Shown one piece after another: positions 15,009 to 23,465 of a stretch of DNA of 28,409 nt. Source of the DNA: Saprospiraceae bacterium UBA7328 (GTDB lineage: Bacteria; Bacteroidota; Bacteroidia; Chitinophagales; Saprospiraceae); assembly GCA_002471345.1 (NCBI GenBank), contig DKPS01000268.1:1189-29597 (forward strand). Reading direction: 5' to 3'. The position numbers were made by a program, and so were the translations under genes. Below the pieces are notes generated by a model. That model saw only the letters and a program-made list of their open reading frames with translations. It made no database searches and was not told where the DNA came from. The stretch's first letter is position 1, and every line of letters starts with the position of its first letter.

Positions 15009-16410
15009 TTTTTATCTAACCGTTCAAAAGAACTTCGATAAAGCCGCTGCTCTTACTGATCATCCTAATGGATTACTTGCACAAATCAAGTCATGTAATT
15101 CGGTATATCAGATGGCTTTTCCAGTAAAAATTGGTAACCAATATCAAATTATTGAGGCTTACCGGGTTCAGCATTCTCAACACAGATCTCCTACTAAAGG
15201 AGGAATCAGGTATAGTGAATTGGTAGACCAGGAAGAGGTAATGGCATTGGCTTCCCTAATGACCTATAAGTGTGCTATAGTAGATGTTCCATTTGGAGGG
15301 GCAAAAGGTGGAGTGAAAATTAATCCTCGAAATTATTCTGTGAGCCAATTACAAAGAATTACAAGGCGGTATACCGCAGAATTAATCAAAAAGAATTTTA
15401 TAGGTCCAAGTGTGGATGTACCTGCACCTGATTATGGAACAGGATCAAGAGAAATGGCATGGATTCTAGACACTTATTTGACATTCAATAGAAATTCTGA
15501 GATAGATGCTGTTGGATGTGTAACTGGAAAGCCTGTGAAATTAAATGGAGTGAGGGGAAGGACTGAAGCAACAGGAAGAGGTGTATATTATGGATTGAGA
15601 GAGGCAATGAGTTTCGAAGCTGACATGAAGGAAATTGGTCTGACAAAGGGAGTGGCTGGCAAACGAATTGTAATCCAAGGAATGGGAAATGTGGGGTCAT
15701 ACACAGGTAAGATATTTCAGGAAGAAGGCGATGCGCTTATAGTTGGAATTGCAGAATATGATGGTACGTTATATGATCCTGAAGGGATTGATATTGTAAA
15801 ATTAATGAAACACAAAAAAGAAACTGGAGGTATTACAGGGTATGAGAAAGGAGAATATCTAAAGGATAAAAATGATTGGATTAGCATTGATTGTGATGTT
15901 TTGGTTCCTGCTGCATTAGAAAATCAAATTAATGAGCACAATGCCCATAAAGTGAAAGCAAGAATTATCGGAGAAGCAGCAAATGGACCAATTACAGCTG
16001 CGGCTGAAGATATATTACTTGAAAAAGGAGTGCTGATTGTTCCAGATATGTACCTGAATGCTGGTGGTGTGACAGTTTCCTATTTCGAATGGTTGAAAAA
16101 CTTATCTCATGTTAGATTTGGCAGAATGGATAAGAGATTTAATCAAAATAGATATCTCAACCTAATGGGGACTATTGAAAACATGACTGGTAAAACTGTG
16201 AGCCAGAAAGAAAAGGTTTTTATCTCTAGAGGGGCTGATGAAATAGATCTAGTTCGATCTGGATTAGAGGAAACTATGGTTTCTGCATACAGAGAAATTA
16301 GAGAATTGAAAAAGAAGAGAAAGAGGGTCAAAGATCTGAGGACAGCAGCATTCATCGGAGCTATTAATAAAGTAGCTAGTGATTATGTGACTATGGGTGT
16401 TTTTCCTTGA
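15001..16410 (+). CDS. gdhA: Glu/Leu/Phe/Val dehydrogenase (glutamate dehydrogenase)
   Basis: The enzyme interconverts glutamate with 2-oxoglutarate and ammonia using NAD(P). The 469-residue protein has the ELFV domain: RSPTKGGIRYSE, MTYKCAIVDVPFGGAKGG with K90 and the catalytic K102, and GPSVDVPAPDYGTGSREM. RGRTEATGRGVYYG leads to the Rossmann part IVIQGMGNVGSY, which binds the cofactor. AEAANGPIT-like and PDMYLNAGGVTVSYFEW motifs close the active site. About 40-50 residues longer than typical hexameric forms, with the extra length spread at the C-terminus, it resembles the homologues common in Bacteroidota. Its ATG overlaps ccmD by 8 bases, so the two are probably translated from one message. 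Directly after the stop is a 9-bp hairpin. Confidence 0.93.
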   Translation: MSNFYLTVQKNFDKAAALTDHPNGLLAQIKSCNSVYQMAFPVKIGNQYQIIEAYRVQHSQHRSPTKGGIRYSELVDQEEVMALASLMTYKCAIVDVPFGGAKGGVKINPRNYSVSQLQRITRRYTAELIKKNFIGPSVDVPAPDYGTGSREMAWILDTYLTFNRNSEIDAVGCVTGKPVKLNGVRGRTEATGRGVYYGLREAMSFEADMKEIGLTKGVAGKRIVIQGMGNVGSYTGKIFQEEGDALIVGIAEYDGTLYDPEGIDIVKLMKHKKETGGITGYEKGEYLKDKNDWISIDCDVLVPAALENQINEHNAHKVKARIIGEAANGPITAAAEDILLEKGVLIVPDMYLNAGGVTVSYFEWLKNLSHVRFGRMDKRFNQNRYLNLMGTIENMTGKTVSQKEKVFISRGADEIDLVRSGLEETMVSAYREIRELKKKRKRVKDLRTAAFIGAINKVASDYVTMGVFP

Positions 16411-16421
16411 TATAGTCACTG

Positions 16422-16444
16422 CAAATGTCTTGAAGAGACATTTG
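16422..16444. repeat. 9-bp perfect hairpin after gdhA
   Basis: CAAATGTCT (16422-16430) and AGACATTTG (16436-16444) are perfect reverse complements with a TGAAG loop, 11 bases after the gdhA stop. ATAG (16412-16415) and CTAT (16447-16450) may extend the stem. There is no T-run after it, so it may be a 3'-end-protecting stem or a weak terminator. Confidence 0.55.
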
Positions 16445-16518
16445 ATCTATAAATTTCGGTAATTCTATTCCGTTTTGATTACTACTTCCTAATTTGTATT
16501 GGAATAATTATTATAGTG

Positions 16519-17307
16519 ATGATGAATAATTTAAGGTATAAAAAACCTTTGTTTTGGGCTGCGTTACTTGGAATGTCATGCGTGTTCTCATGTAATGAAC
16601 GAATAAATGTTGTAGAGAAGCCAATATCGAAAAAATTGCCAGTAGATATTACAAAAGTAATGGACAAACATGGTGGTGTAGGAGCTTGGAAGGCTATGAA
16701 GTCAATGAGTTATGAAATTAAAAGAGGAGAAATAAACGAGATTCAAAAAATAGATTTAATTACTCGGAAGGAACGTATCGAAGCACCTAATTTTACGACA
16801 GGGCACGATGGAGAAAAGGTGTGGTTAAAAGCTGATACAACTTATAATGGGAATGCAGTTTTCTACCATAATCTGATGTTCTATTTTATAGCCATGCCTT
16901 TTGTTTTGTCTGACGATGGAATAAACTATGGAGATAGAGAGGCTCTTTCATTTGAAGGAATTGATTATCCTGGAATTAGAATATCTTATGGTGATAGTAT
17001 TGGATATAGTCCAGAGGATGAATACTACATTCATTACAATCCTGATACCTATCAAATGGAGTGGTAAGGCTATACTGTTACTTATTTCAGTAAGGAGAAA
17101 TCGAAGGATATACATTGGATAAGATACAATGACTGGGGAATCGTCAATGGATTGATCTTGCCTAATAGTTTAGACTGGTTTAGATATAAGGACGGATTGC
17201 CTACCGAGTTTAGAAATAAGTTAATATTGGAAAATATGACCGTTTCTGCGGAAGAATATGACGATTCGATTTTTGATATTATTGAAGACGCGGAATTTAT
17301 TGAATAA
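16519..17307 (+). pseudogene. DUF6503-type lipoprotein interrupted by an in-frame TAA at 17065-17067
   Basis: The reading frame runs 263 codons from ATG 16519 to a TAA at 17305 with a single internal TAA at codon 183. The first part has a lipoprotein signal ending in VFSC (C25) and then the family opening MDKHGGVGAWKAMKSM. After the internal stop the frame continues without another stop: GYTVTYFSKEKSKDIHWIRY, then NDWGIVNGLILPNSLDW and PTEFRNKLILENMTVSAEE, as expected of the C-terminal part of this family. A single base change (for example TTA to TAA) would explain it; no frameshift is needed. Alternatives are sequencing error or stop readthrough. As written, a 182-residue truncated product would be made. 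The upstream GTG at 16516 is also possible as a start. Confidence 0.8.
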
Positions 17308-17446
17308 GCTTTTCACTTTGTAATTCTTGAATCTAAAAGATTCTGATTGGAATCTGAAGAATAACCTCGATTTAGTTCATTTTATAAGAGTCATGGTGGA
17401 ATATTCCTCATATTTCATTAAATATGTCGTATTAAAAAAATATGTA

Positions 17447-19678
17447 ATGCGATCTTATCTTAATTCAATATCCTGTTATCTCGTTTTTCTGATTATAGCC
17501 ATTTTAGCATCTTCGAGTTCGTTATTTTCACAAACTGATTCTGAGAGGCCAGTTGCTTCAGCGACAGCAATTACTGAAGTGCCAACTTTGGATGGAGAAG
17601 TACAAAATGATCCAGCATGGCAAAATGTACTTCCTATTACAAATCTTGTACAACAACAGCCTAATCAGGGTGCACCTGTATCAGAAAGAACTGAGATCCG
17701 CATCGCATATGACAAGGACAATTTATACCTATCAGCTGTCATGTATGACCCTAATGCTGATGTGTTAATAGTCACTGATTCTAGAAGGGATGCTTCATTA
17801 GATGAAACCGATGCAATTCGATTCATATTTGATACCTATCATGATACTCGAAATGGATTTGTATTTGGAACAAATCCAATTGGTATTCAGTATGATGCAC
17901 AAGTAGATAATGAGGGACAAGGAAATTTTAATTCTAATCGAGCACAGGGAGGTACAATTGGAGGATTCAACTTGAATTGGGATGGGTCTTGGGAAGTAAA
18001 AACATCCACTGGTGACTATGGCTGGAGTGCTGAATTTCAAATTCCGCTTAAAACTCTTCGATTTGGTAAAGGCAATCAGAAATGGGGTCTCAACATTCAA
18101 AGAAATATTAGAAATAAAAATGAAAAATCGTTTTGGTCTCCTCTACCTCTCACATTTGAAATTGCACGATTGAGTATGGCAGGGGACTTAATAGGATTAG
18201 ATCTGAAAACTCAAGGAAATCTTAAGTTGATTCCATATGTCCTAGGCCAAAGTTCTAAGGACTTTAATGCTGAAAGCCCAGAGTGGAATACAGATGGTGA
18301 GGTTGGATTGGATTTAAAATACAGCTTAACCCCCAGTCTTACATTAGACGCTACATTAAATACCGATTTTGCTCAAGTTGAAGTAGATGAAGAACAAGTA
18401 AATCTGGACAGATTCAATTTGTTTTTTCCTGAAAAGCGACCATTCTTTTTAGAAAATGCAGGACTTTTTTCAGTTGGGAGTCCAGGTGAAATTGACTTGT
18501 TTTTTAGTAGGAGAATTGGAATTAGTGAAAATGGTGGTTTAGTGCCAATACTTGGTGGTATCCGTCTCTCTGGAAAGCAAAAGAATACTAATATTGGTTT
18601 TTTAAATATGTATACTAGTGATGTAGATGATGAAGGTCTAAATGGAAATACATTTACTGTAGGTAGAGTCAATCACGAATTTGCAGGTACACGAACGAGC
18701 CTTGGCGGAGTTGTAGTCAATAGATCCAGGACACAAGATAGAGGTGATGAACACAATACGGTTTATGCTATAGATAGCAAAATTGGTTTAGGCAAAAAAG
18801 CACAGATTCATGCATTTATTGCAAAAAGTAATACCCCTGGAATTTCAGGTGGAGATGGAGGAGATATAGCTTATAGAGTAAGGTTTAATCACAGCTGGAA
18901 TGGATGGAATAACTATATTGGATATACGCAGCTTGGGCAGGATTTTAATCCAGAAGTTGGATTTTTACAGCGATCAGCATTCAGAAAATTTGAAGCTCTT
19001 GTATTTAAAGTGATAAGACCCAAAAAAGATATTTTAGGTGGTTTGTTAGAAGTTCGCCCACATGTTGCATATAGAGGCTTTTGGGATTTTAATGGATTTA
19101 TGGAGACTATGTTTCTACATATAGACAATCATTGGGTATGGAAAAATGGATATGAGTTTCATACTGGTGTTAATTTTACCAAAGAAGGTGTAAAGGAAAG
19201 GTTTGAAATATCGGACGGTGTATTTGTTGAGCCTGGTACTTACAATCACGCAGAATTTTTTCCAGTTGCTTGGACAGATAAAAGCAAGCCAGTTAGTTTA
19301 TCCTATAGAGGTGTGTTTGGAGGTTTTTTTGGGGGTACTCGGATTTCAAATTCATTAGGAATAACTGCAAGGATAGGAGATAAATTTAATAGTGAAATAA
19401 GTTTCAATAGATTTGATATCGATTTGCCTGGTGGAGAGTTTTTGACTCATGTAGTAAGAGGAAGGTTATCATATTCATTTACGCCTCAGATTTTTGTACA
19501 AACGCTTATACAATACAATCAGTCGTCTGACAGGTTTTCTACAAACCTGAGACTTGGATGGCTTAGAAGTGCTAATTCTGGTCTTTTTATAGTATTTAAT
19601 GAAATACGAGATGATTTCAAGCAGGACAATCAGTTATTCACTGTCAAGTATTCACATATTTTTGATGTGTTGAAATAA
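17447..19678 (+). CDS. DUF5916 outer-membrane protein with carbohydrate-binding-like N-terminal domain
   Basis: Counted from ATG 17447 the protein has 743 residues: a signal peptide (MRSYLNSISCYLVFLIIAIL, cut near LFSQ) and then a CBM9-like beta-sandwich starting VPTLDGEVQNDPAWQNV. DNLYLSAVMYD and DETDAIRFIFDTYHDTRNGFVF are the usual strand motifs. From about residue 240 it is DUF5916, with the diagnostic FNLFFPEKRPFFLENAGLF and FFSRRIG. The many amphipathic strands fit an outer-membrane beta-barrel ending in a C-terminal strand with an aromatic. The longer frame beginning at a TTG (17327) would put 40 unlikely residues before the signal. Its function is unknown; surface binding or transport is plausible. 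The 139-base gap before it shows no promoter I can support. Confidence 0.88.
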   Translation: MRSYLNSISCYLVFLIIAILASSSSLFSQTDSERPVASATAITEVPTLDGEVQNDPAWQNVLPITNLVQQQPNQGAPVSERTEIRIAYDKDNLYLSAVMYDPNADVLIVTDSRRDASLDETDAIRFIFDTYHDTRNGFVFGTNPIGIQYDAQVDNEGQGNFNSNRAQGGTIGGFNLNWDGSWEVKTSTGDYGWSAEFQIPLKTLRFGKGNQKWGLNIQRNIRNKNEKSFWSPLPLTFEIARLSMAGDLIGLDLKTQGNLKLIPYVLGQSSKDFNAESPEWNTDGEVGLDLKYSLTPSLTLDATLNTDFAQVEVDEEQVNLDRFNLFFPEKRPFFLENAGLFSVGSPGEIDLFFSRRIGISENGGLVPILGGIRLSGKQKNTNIGFLNMYTSDVDDEGLNGNTFTVGRVNHEFAGTRTSLGGVVVNRSRTQDRGDEHNTVYAIDSKIGLGKKAQIHAFIAKSNTPGISGGDGGDIAYRVRFNHSWNGWNNYIGYTQLGQDFNPEVGFLQRSAFRKFEALVFKVIRPKKDILGGLLEVRPHVAYRGFWDFNGFMETMFLHIDNHWVWKNGYEFHTGVNFTKEGVKERFEISDGVFVEPGTYNHAEFFPVAWTDKSKPVSLSYRGVFGGFFGGTRISNSLGITARIGDKFNSEISFNRFDIDLPGGEFLTHVVRGRLSYSFTPQIFVQTLIQYNQSSDRFSTNLRLGWLRSANSGLFIVFNEIRDDFKQDNQLFTVKYSHIFDVLK

Positions 19679-19715
19679 ATTTTTACATTCTGTTTTGCAC
19701 TTTTAAAATTCTACC

Positions 19716-21233
19716 ATGAAGTCATTCATTGTTTTTATTGTTGTGATACTTACATCACATTTTTCACCCTTAATATGTCAGACAGATCAGGATTATAGAG
19801 AATATGGAAAAGAGTCTATTCCTCTGCTCAAAGACCTCTTAGCAATACCTAATGATGCTCATTTTCCTCTCGATATTGAAAAGAATGTGAAGTGGTGTGA
19901 AAAGGAGTTCGAAAAACGAGGATTTATTTTAGAAAGATTAGAAACCCCTACAGTTCCTCTTCTCTTAGCTGAGAAAAAAGTGAAAGAGAAAAATGCGAAA
20001 ACAGTATTAATATATCTTCAAATTGATGGACAACCTGTAGATCCCAATTTTTGGTATCAAGAAAACCCATACACAGCAGTTTTGAAAAAGAGATCGAGGG
20101 ATGGGGATTGGCAGAATGTTAGTTGGGAAAACCTGAATGAGAAGATACCAGACCCAGAATTGAGGATATTTGCTCGATCTACTTCAGATTCAAAAGGGGC
20201 GGTTGTCATGTTTTTGACAGCACTGGATATGATGAACGATAGAAATGAAACTGCAGATTTTAACATTAAGGTAATCATGGATTTTGAGGAGGAGCTAGGA
20301 TCTCCGAATTTGCCACAAGCAGTTAAGGAAAATGCAACATCTTTAAAATCTGATATGCTTGTCATATTTGATGGACCACGACATCTCAGAAATGAACCTA
20401 CACTTACCTTCGGAGCACGGGGAATAATTGATGTGACAATAAAGGTTTTTGGGCCTTATTTTCCACAGCATAGTGGGCATTATGGTAATTATATTCCCAA
20501 TCCTGCTGTGCGACTTTCAAAATTAATCTCTAGTATGAAAGATGATTATGGTAGAGTAGTTATTGATGGATTTTATGATGGGATAAATATCTCTGAGGAT
20601 GTTAGGAAAATTTTGAAAGCTGTTCCAGATGATGAACAGAACATAAAAAACAAAATGGGTATTGCTGAAGCGGATAGGGTAGGAACCACATATCAAGAAG
20701 CCTTACAATATCCTTCGCTTAATGTAAGGGGAATGTTATCAGGATGGGTAGGAGAAGAGACTCGTACTATTGTTCCATCTTCTGCAACTGTAGAAATGGA
20801 TATAAGATTAGTTTTAGAAAGTGATCCAGATAGACTTATAGGATTAGTAAAGGATCATATAGCTGATCAGGGGTATCATATTGTAGCTGGCAAGCCCAGT
20901 TCTCAAGAGAGAGCTCAATATGACAGAATTTGTACTTTCGATGCTCATACATCATATAAAGCTTATAGAACAGACTTTGATTCAGAAGTAGGCATTTGGT
21001 TATCAAAAGCAATGAAGAAAGCCTTTGGGAAAGACCCAATAATGCAAAGAACTTCAGGAGGGAGTATCCCTATTTCACCTTTTGTAGTAGAACTGGGAGT
21101 TCCTGCAGTAACAGTACCGACAGTCAATAGAGATAATAATCAGCACAGCCCAAATGAAAATATTAGATTGGGAAATTATTTCGATGGTATAAAAACAATG
21201 TACTCCGTTTTGACAGAACCATTGGGAAATTAG
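19716..21233 (+). CDS. Secreted M20-family metallopeptidase-like protein
   Basis: The 505-residue protein has a signal peptide (about 1-21, MKSFIVFIVVILTS) and the M20/M25/M40 layout. Metal-site motifs run in order: YLQIDGQPVDP (Q102, D104), STSDSKGA with the bridging D158, DFEEELGSP (E191/E192) for the catalytic base and ligand, FDGPR for another Asp, and NNQHSPNE with H477. A lid/dimer domain lies between. The usual first ligand is His in G-H-x-D; here that place reads L-Q-I-D, so it is Gln. It may still bind zinc, or bind it differently. Family members split amide bonds at the ends of peptides or acyl amino acids. It follows the DUF5916 gene by 37 bases. Confidence 0.85.
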   Translation: MKSFIVFIVVILTSHFSPLICQTDQDYREYGKESIPLLKDLLAIPNDAHFPLDIEKNVKWCEKEFEKRGFILERLETPTVPLLLAEKKVKEKNAKTVLIYLQIDGQPVDPNFWYQENPYTAVLKKRSRDGDWQNVSWENLNEKIPDPELRIFARSTSDSKGAVVMFLTALDMMNDRNETADFNIKVIMDFEEELGSPNLPQAVKENATSLKSDMLVIFDGPRHLRNEPTLTFGARGIIDVTIKVFGPYFPQHSGHYGNYIPNPAVRLSKLISSMKDDYGRVVIDGFYDGINISEDVRKILKAVPDDEQNIKNKMGIAEADRVGTTYQEALQYPSLNVRGMLSGWVGEETRTIVPSSATVEMDIRLVLESDPDRLIGLVKDHIADQGYHIVAGKPSSQERAQYDRICTFDAHTSYKAYRTDFDSEVGIWLSKAMKKAFGKDPIMQRTSGGSIPISPFVVELGVPAVTVPTVNRDNNQHSPNENIRLGNYFDGIKTMYSVLTEPLGN

Positions 21234-21259
21234 TATTTAAGTAATTCAAAAAAGAATTA

Positions 21260-21802
21260 ATGACTAGAACAGAAGCTAGAAATCTATTTTATGAAATGAC
21301 GGAAGGAAAATCCCTCAGGAGACATGCTAGAACTGTAGAGCTAGTTATGGAAGCTTTAGCTAAAAAATTTGATGAAGACGTAGAAAAGTTTGCAATCACA
21401 GGCCTGTTACATGATGCTGATTATGAAAAATATCCTGAAGACCACCCTAATGTAATTGTTGAGAAATTAAATAAATTAGGAGAAAAGGAGATTGCTCACG
21501 CTATTGCAGGACATTATACAAAATGGAATGTGCCGAGAAATTCTTTGTTGGATAAATGTATTATTGCTGCTGATGAAATAACTGGGTTCATTGTAGCAGC
21601 TGCATTGATAAGGCCAACGAAAATAGATGGGATGAAAGTGAAATCCGTAATGAAGAAATTTAAAACCATAAAATTTGCAGCGACTGTGGACCGTGAGGAG
21701 TGTCTTAAAGGAGCAGAATTGATAGGTATGGAACTCAGAGAATTAATCGAATTTATCATTTCGGTATTACAAGAAAATAAAGAAGAGTTAGACTTAATTT
21801 AA
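21260..21802 (+). CDS. HD-domain hydrolase
   Basis: The 180-residue protein has the metal-binding set of an HD domain: SLRRHARTVE (H22), ITGLLHDADYEKYPEDHP (H51-D52), IAGHYTKW (H85) and CIIAADEITG (D105). Such proteins are usually phosphohydrolases of nucleotides or related phosphates in the cytoplasm. The length and the HD..Y..YPE.HP pattern match a common uncharacterised bacterial subfamily, so no substrate is assigned. It starts 26 bases after the M20 peptidase stop and probably shares its transcript. The next gene has its own -7 box. Confidence 0.85.
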   Translation: MTRTEARNLFYEMTEGKSLRRHARTVELVMEALAKKFDEDVEKFAITGLLHDADYEKYPEDHPNVIVEKLNKLGEKEIAHAIAGHYTKWNVPRNSLLDKCIIAADEITGFIVAAALIRPTKIDGMKVKSVMKKFKTIKFAATVDREECLKGAELIGMELRELIEFIISVLQENKEELDLI

Positions 21803-21812
21803 GATTCTCCTG

Positions 21813-21820
21813 TATCTTTG
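21813..21820 (+). promoter_or_regulatory. -7 box TATCTTTG before the Cys/His-repeat lipoprotein
   Basis: TATCTTTG is an exact TAnnTTTG match 11 bases after the HD-hydrolase stop and 25 bases before the ATG at 21845. No clear TTG box was found upstream at the usual distance. Confidence 0.5.
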
Positions 21821-21844
21821 AGCAATACCAATTAATAATATATA

Positions 21845-22735
21845 ATGCGCTACGTTTTTTACTTCCTTGTTTTAGGTTTTGTTTTAGTATCACAATCATG
21901 TAAAGATGGAGATGCTACGAATAATGCACCTGCACCTGCAAATTCAACTGCAGTCAATACACCCTCTTCAACACTTGCTGGAGGAGTAGAACATTATATA
22001 TGCCCAAATGGGCATGCAGGAAAAGGTGGTGATGGAGCAGGTACGTGCAGTGAATGCGGAGCAACTTTAGAACACAATACAGCCTACCATGATTCAGAAC
22101 CTCAACAAGATTTAGCTAGTCAAACCACTAATGTGAACGACCTTGGAGCTACCAATCCAGATGTAGAGCATTACATCTGCCCTAATGGTCATGCAGGCAG
22201 TGGTGGAGCTGGAGCTGGACAATGCGCTCAATGCGGTGCAGAACTGAGCCATAATGATGCATTTCATAATACTCCTCCACCTGCTGATTTAGTGAATCAA
22301 GCAAATAATATTAGTCCTGCTACTCAAGCTGCACCTTCTTCTGTAGGCGGTGTAGAGCACTATATATGCCCGAATGGTCATGTAGGTAGCGGTGGAGCAG
22401 GAGAAGGTACATGTACTCAATGTCAAGCTGCATTGGTACACAATGATGCTTTTCACAATAATCCAATAAATGCAAATCCATTAAATCCTTCTGCAGCAGC
22501 AACCGAGCAAATCATTCCTCAACCAAGCGGTGCCATAAGCCCGGTATTTCAAAATGCTGGAGGGACAATAACTCCTACAGTTGGGGGAGGAGCACCTGGT
22601 TTAGAACCAGCTCAAAACTCAAGCGGGGTTTGGCATTATGCATGCCCTGATGGTCATGCAGGAGGCGCAGGGTCTGAACAAGCTTGTGCTCAGTGTGGTA
22701 AGACATTAGTCCACAACACTATATATCATCAATAA
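21845..22735 (+). CDS. Lipoprotein with four Cys/His metal-binding repeats
   Basis: The 296-residue protein has a lipoprotein signal ending in VSQSC (C19) and then four copies of one module: residues 49-82, 108-141, 171-204 and 263-295. Each reads H-x2-C-P-x-G-H-(G/S-rich x10)-C-x2-C-x5-H-N-x3-H, giving four His and three Cys. The fourth copy has x9 and reads WHYACPDGH. The third lacks the Gly after CxxC. Ala/Pro/Asn-rich linkers of 25-60 residues separate them. The C..H....CxxCG.xL part resembles the heavy-metal-binding domain found on copper-related proteins, so binding of Cu or Zn in the periplasm or outer membrane is an inference. No catalytic domain is present. Confidence 0.8.
   Translation: MRYVFYFLVLGFVLVSQSCKDGDATNNAPAPANSTAVNTPSSTLAGGVEHYICPNGHAGKGGDGAGTCSECGATLEHNTAYHDSEPQQDLASQTTNVNDLGATNPDVEHYICPNGHAGSGGAGAGQCAQCGAELSHNDAFHNTPPPADLVNQANNISPATQAAPSSVGGVEHYICPNGHVGSGGAGEGTCTQCQAALVHNDAFHNNPINANPLNPSAAATEQIIPQPSGAISPVFQNAGGTITPTVGGGAPGLEPAQNSSGVWHYACPDGHAGGAGSEQACAQCGKTLVHNTIYHQ
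21989..22729 (+). repeat. Four direct repeats coding for Cys/His modules
   Basis: Four segments (21989-22090, 22166-22267, 22355-22456, 22631-22729) encode the same module. The first three are similar at the DNA level around the HY.CPNGH codons, which points to duplication within the gene; the fourth has diverged more. Confidence 0.85.
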
Positions 22736-22760
22736 CAAATAGAAAAGGTAGGGTAAAAAA

Positions 22761-22831
22761 AGACCGAGGGAATTATTCTTTAAAGTGTTCTATTTTTTAC
22801 TCCTCAGATTATAATTTGCTCACCTCGGTCT
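22761..22831. repeat. Hairpin D: 9-bp perfect stem with long loop after the repeat lipoprotein
   Basis: AGACCGAGG (22761-22769) and CCTCGGTCT (22823-22831) are perfect reverse complements separated by 53 AT-rich bases. A7 at 22755-22761 precedes it, so leftward it ends in T7 like a terminator. ACCAAAGCT (22860-22868) follows, similar to TAACCAAAACT beside hairpins B and C. On the minus strand 22869-22862 reads TAGCTTTG, an exact -7 match, so a short leftward transcript ending at this stem is possible. Confidence 0.55.
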
Positions 22832-22944
22832 GAAAAATGATCGACGAAATCAATTTCGCACCAAAGCTAAATTATATTACTTATATATTCCATATAAATT
22901 GCGATTTAGATTTTAGAACGTTATAGAGTTAATCAATTATTACT

Positions 22945-23460
22945 ATGATGGATTTTTCAGTATTAAAGATTTTCAAATGGATTTTGCTTTTTACTTTAAT
23001 AAACTCAACATGTGTTGATGCCCAGGCCAAAGTAGAATCACAAAAGGATGGACAGTTTGATTTTTGGGTAGGAGAGTGGGACGTCTATAAATATGGCACA
23101 GACACTTTAGTGGGGCATAGCCATATAGAGTGCGTGCTTAACCGATATGTCATTAAAGAAACTTACAGCTCTAGTAGGAGCCCATATGAGGGAACAAGTT
23201 TCAGTAAATACAATCAAATAAACAATAAATGGAAACAATACTGGGTAGATAATTCAGGAGTTACCTTACATATAGTGGGAGCGTATTCTGATAATAAAAT
23301 GATATTATCTAATAAAGAAGAACGGAGTACAGGGTCTATATATAATAAGCTCATCTGGACAGACCTAAAAGAAAAAGGAGTAAGACAAACATGGAAACAA
23401 AGTTTAGATGGTATTTCATGGAATACTGTTTATGATGGGCACTATATCCCAAAAAAATAA
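22945..23460 (+). CDS. Secreted DUF1579/lipocalin-like protein
   Basis: The 171-residue protein has a signal peptide (hydrophobic FKWILLFTLINSTCVDAQ, about 10-27, probably cut after AQA). Its main motif is FDFWVGEWDVY (38-48), shared by DUF1579-type and related small beta-barrel proteins in Bacteroidota. The remainder alternates short beta-strand-like stretches with aromatics (KQYWVDNSG, TWKQSLDG). These proteins are thought to be lipocalin-like but their ligands are unknown to me. Two start codons (ATG ATG) lie at 22945 and 22948. The SRAP gene begins 6 bases after its stop, suggesting shared transcription without an obvious functional link. Confidence 0.75.
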   Translation: MMDFSVLKIFKWILLFTLINSTCVDAQAKVESQKDGQFDFWVGEWDVYKYGTDTLVGHSHIECVLNRYVIKETYSSSRSPYEGTSFSKYNQINNKWKQYWVDNSGVTLHIVGAYSDNKMILSNKEERSTGSIYNKLIWTDLKEKGVRQTWKQSLDGISWNTVYDGHYIPKK

Positions 23461-23465
23461 ACCGG

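Noticed and set aside
21989..22729. CRISPR array or tandem DNA repeat
   Set aside because: The repeats are coding, diverged and spaced unevenly; their regularity is at the protein level.
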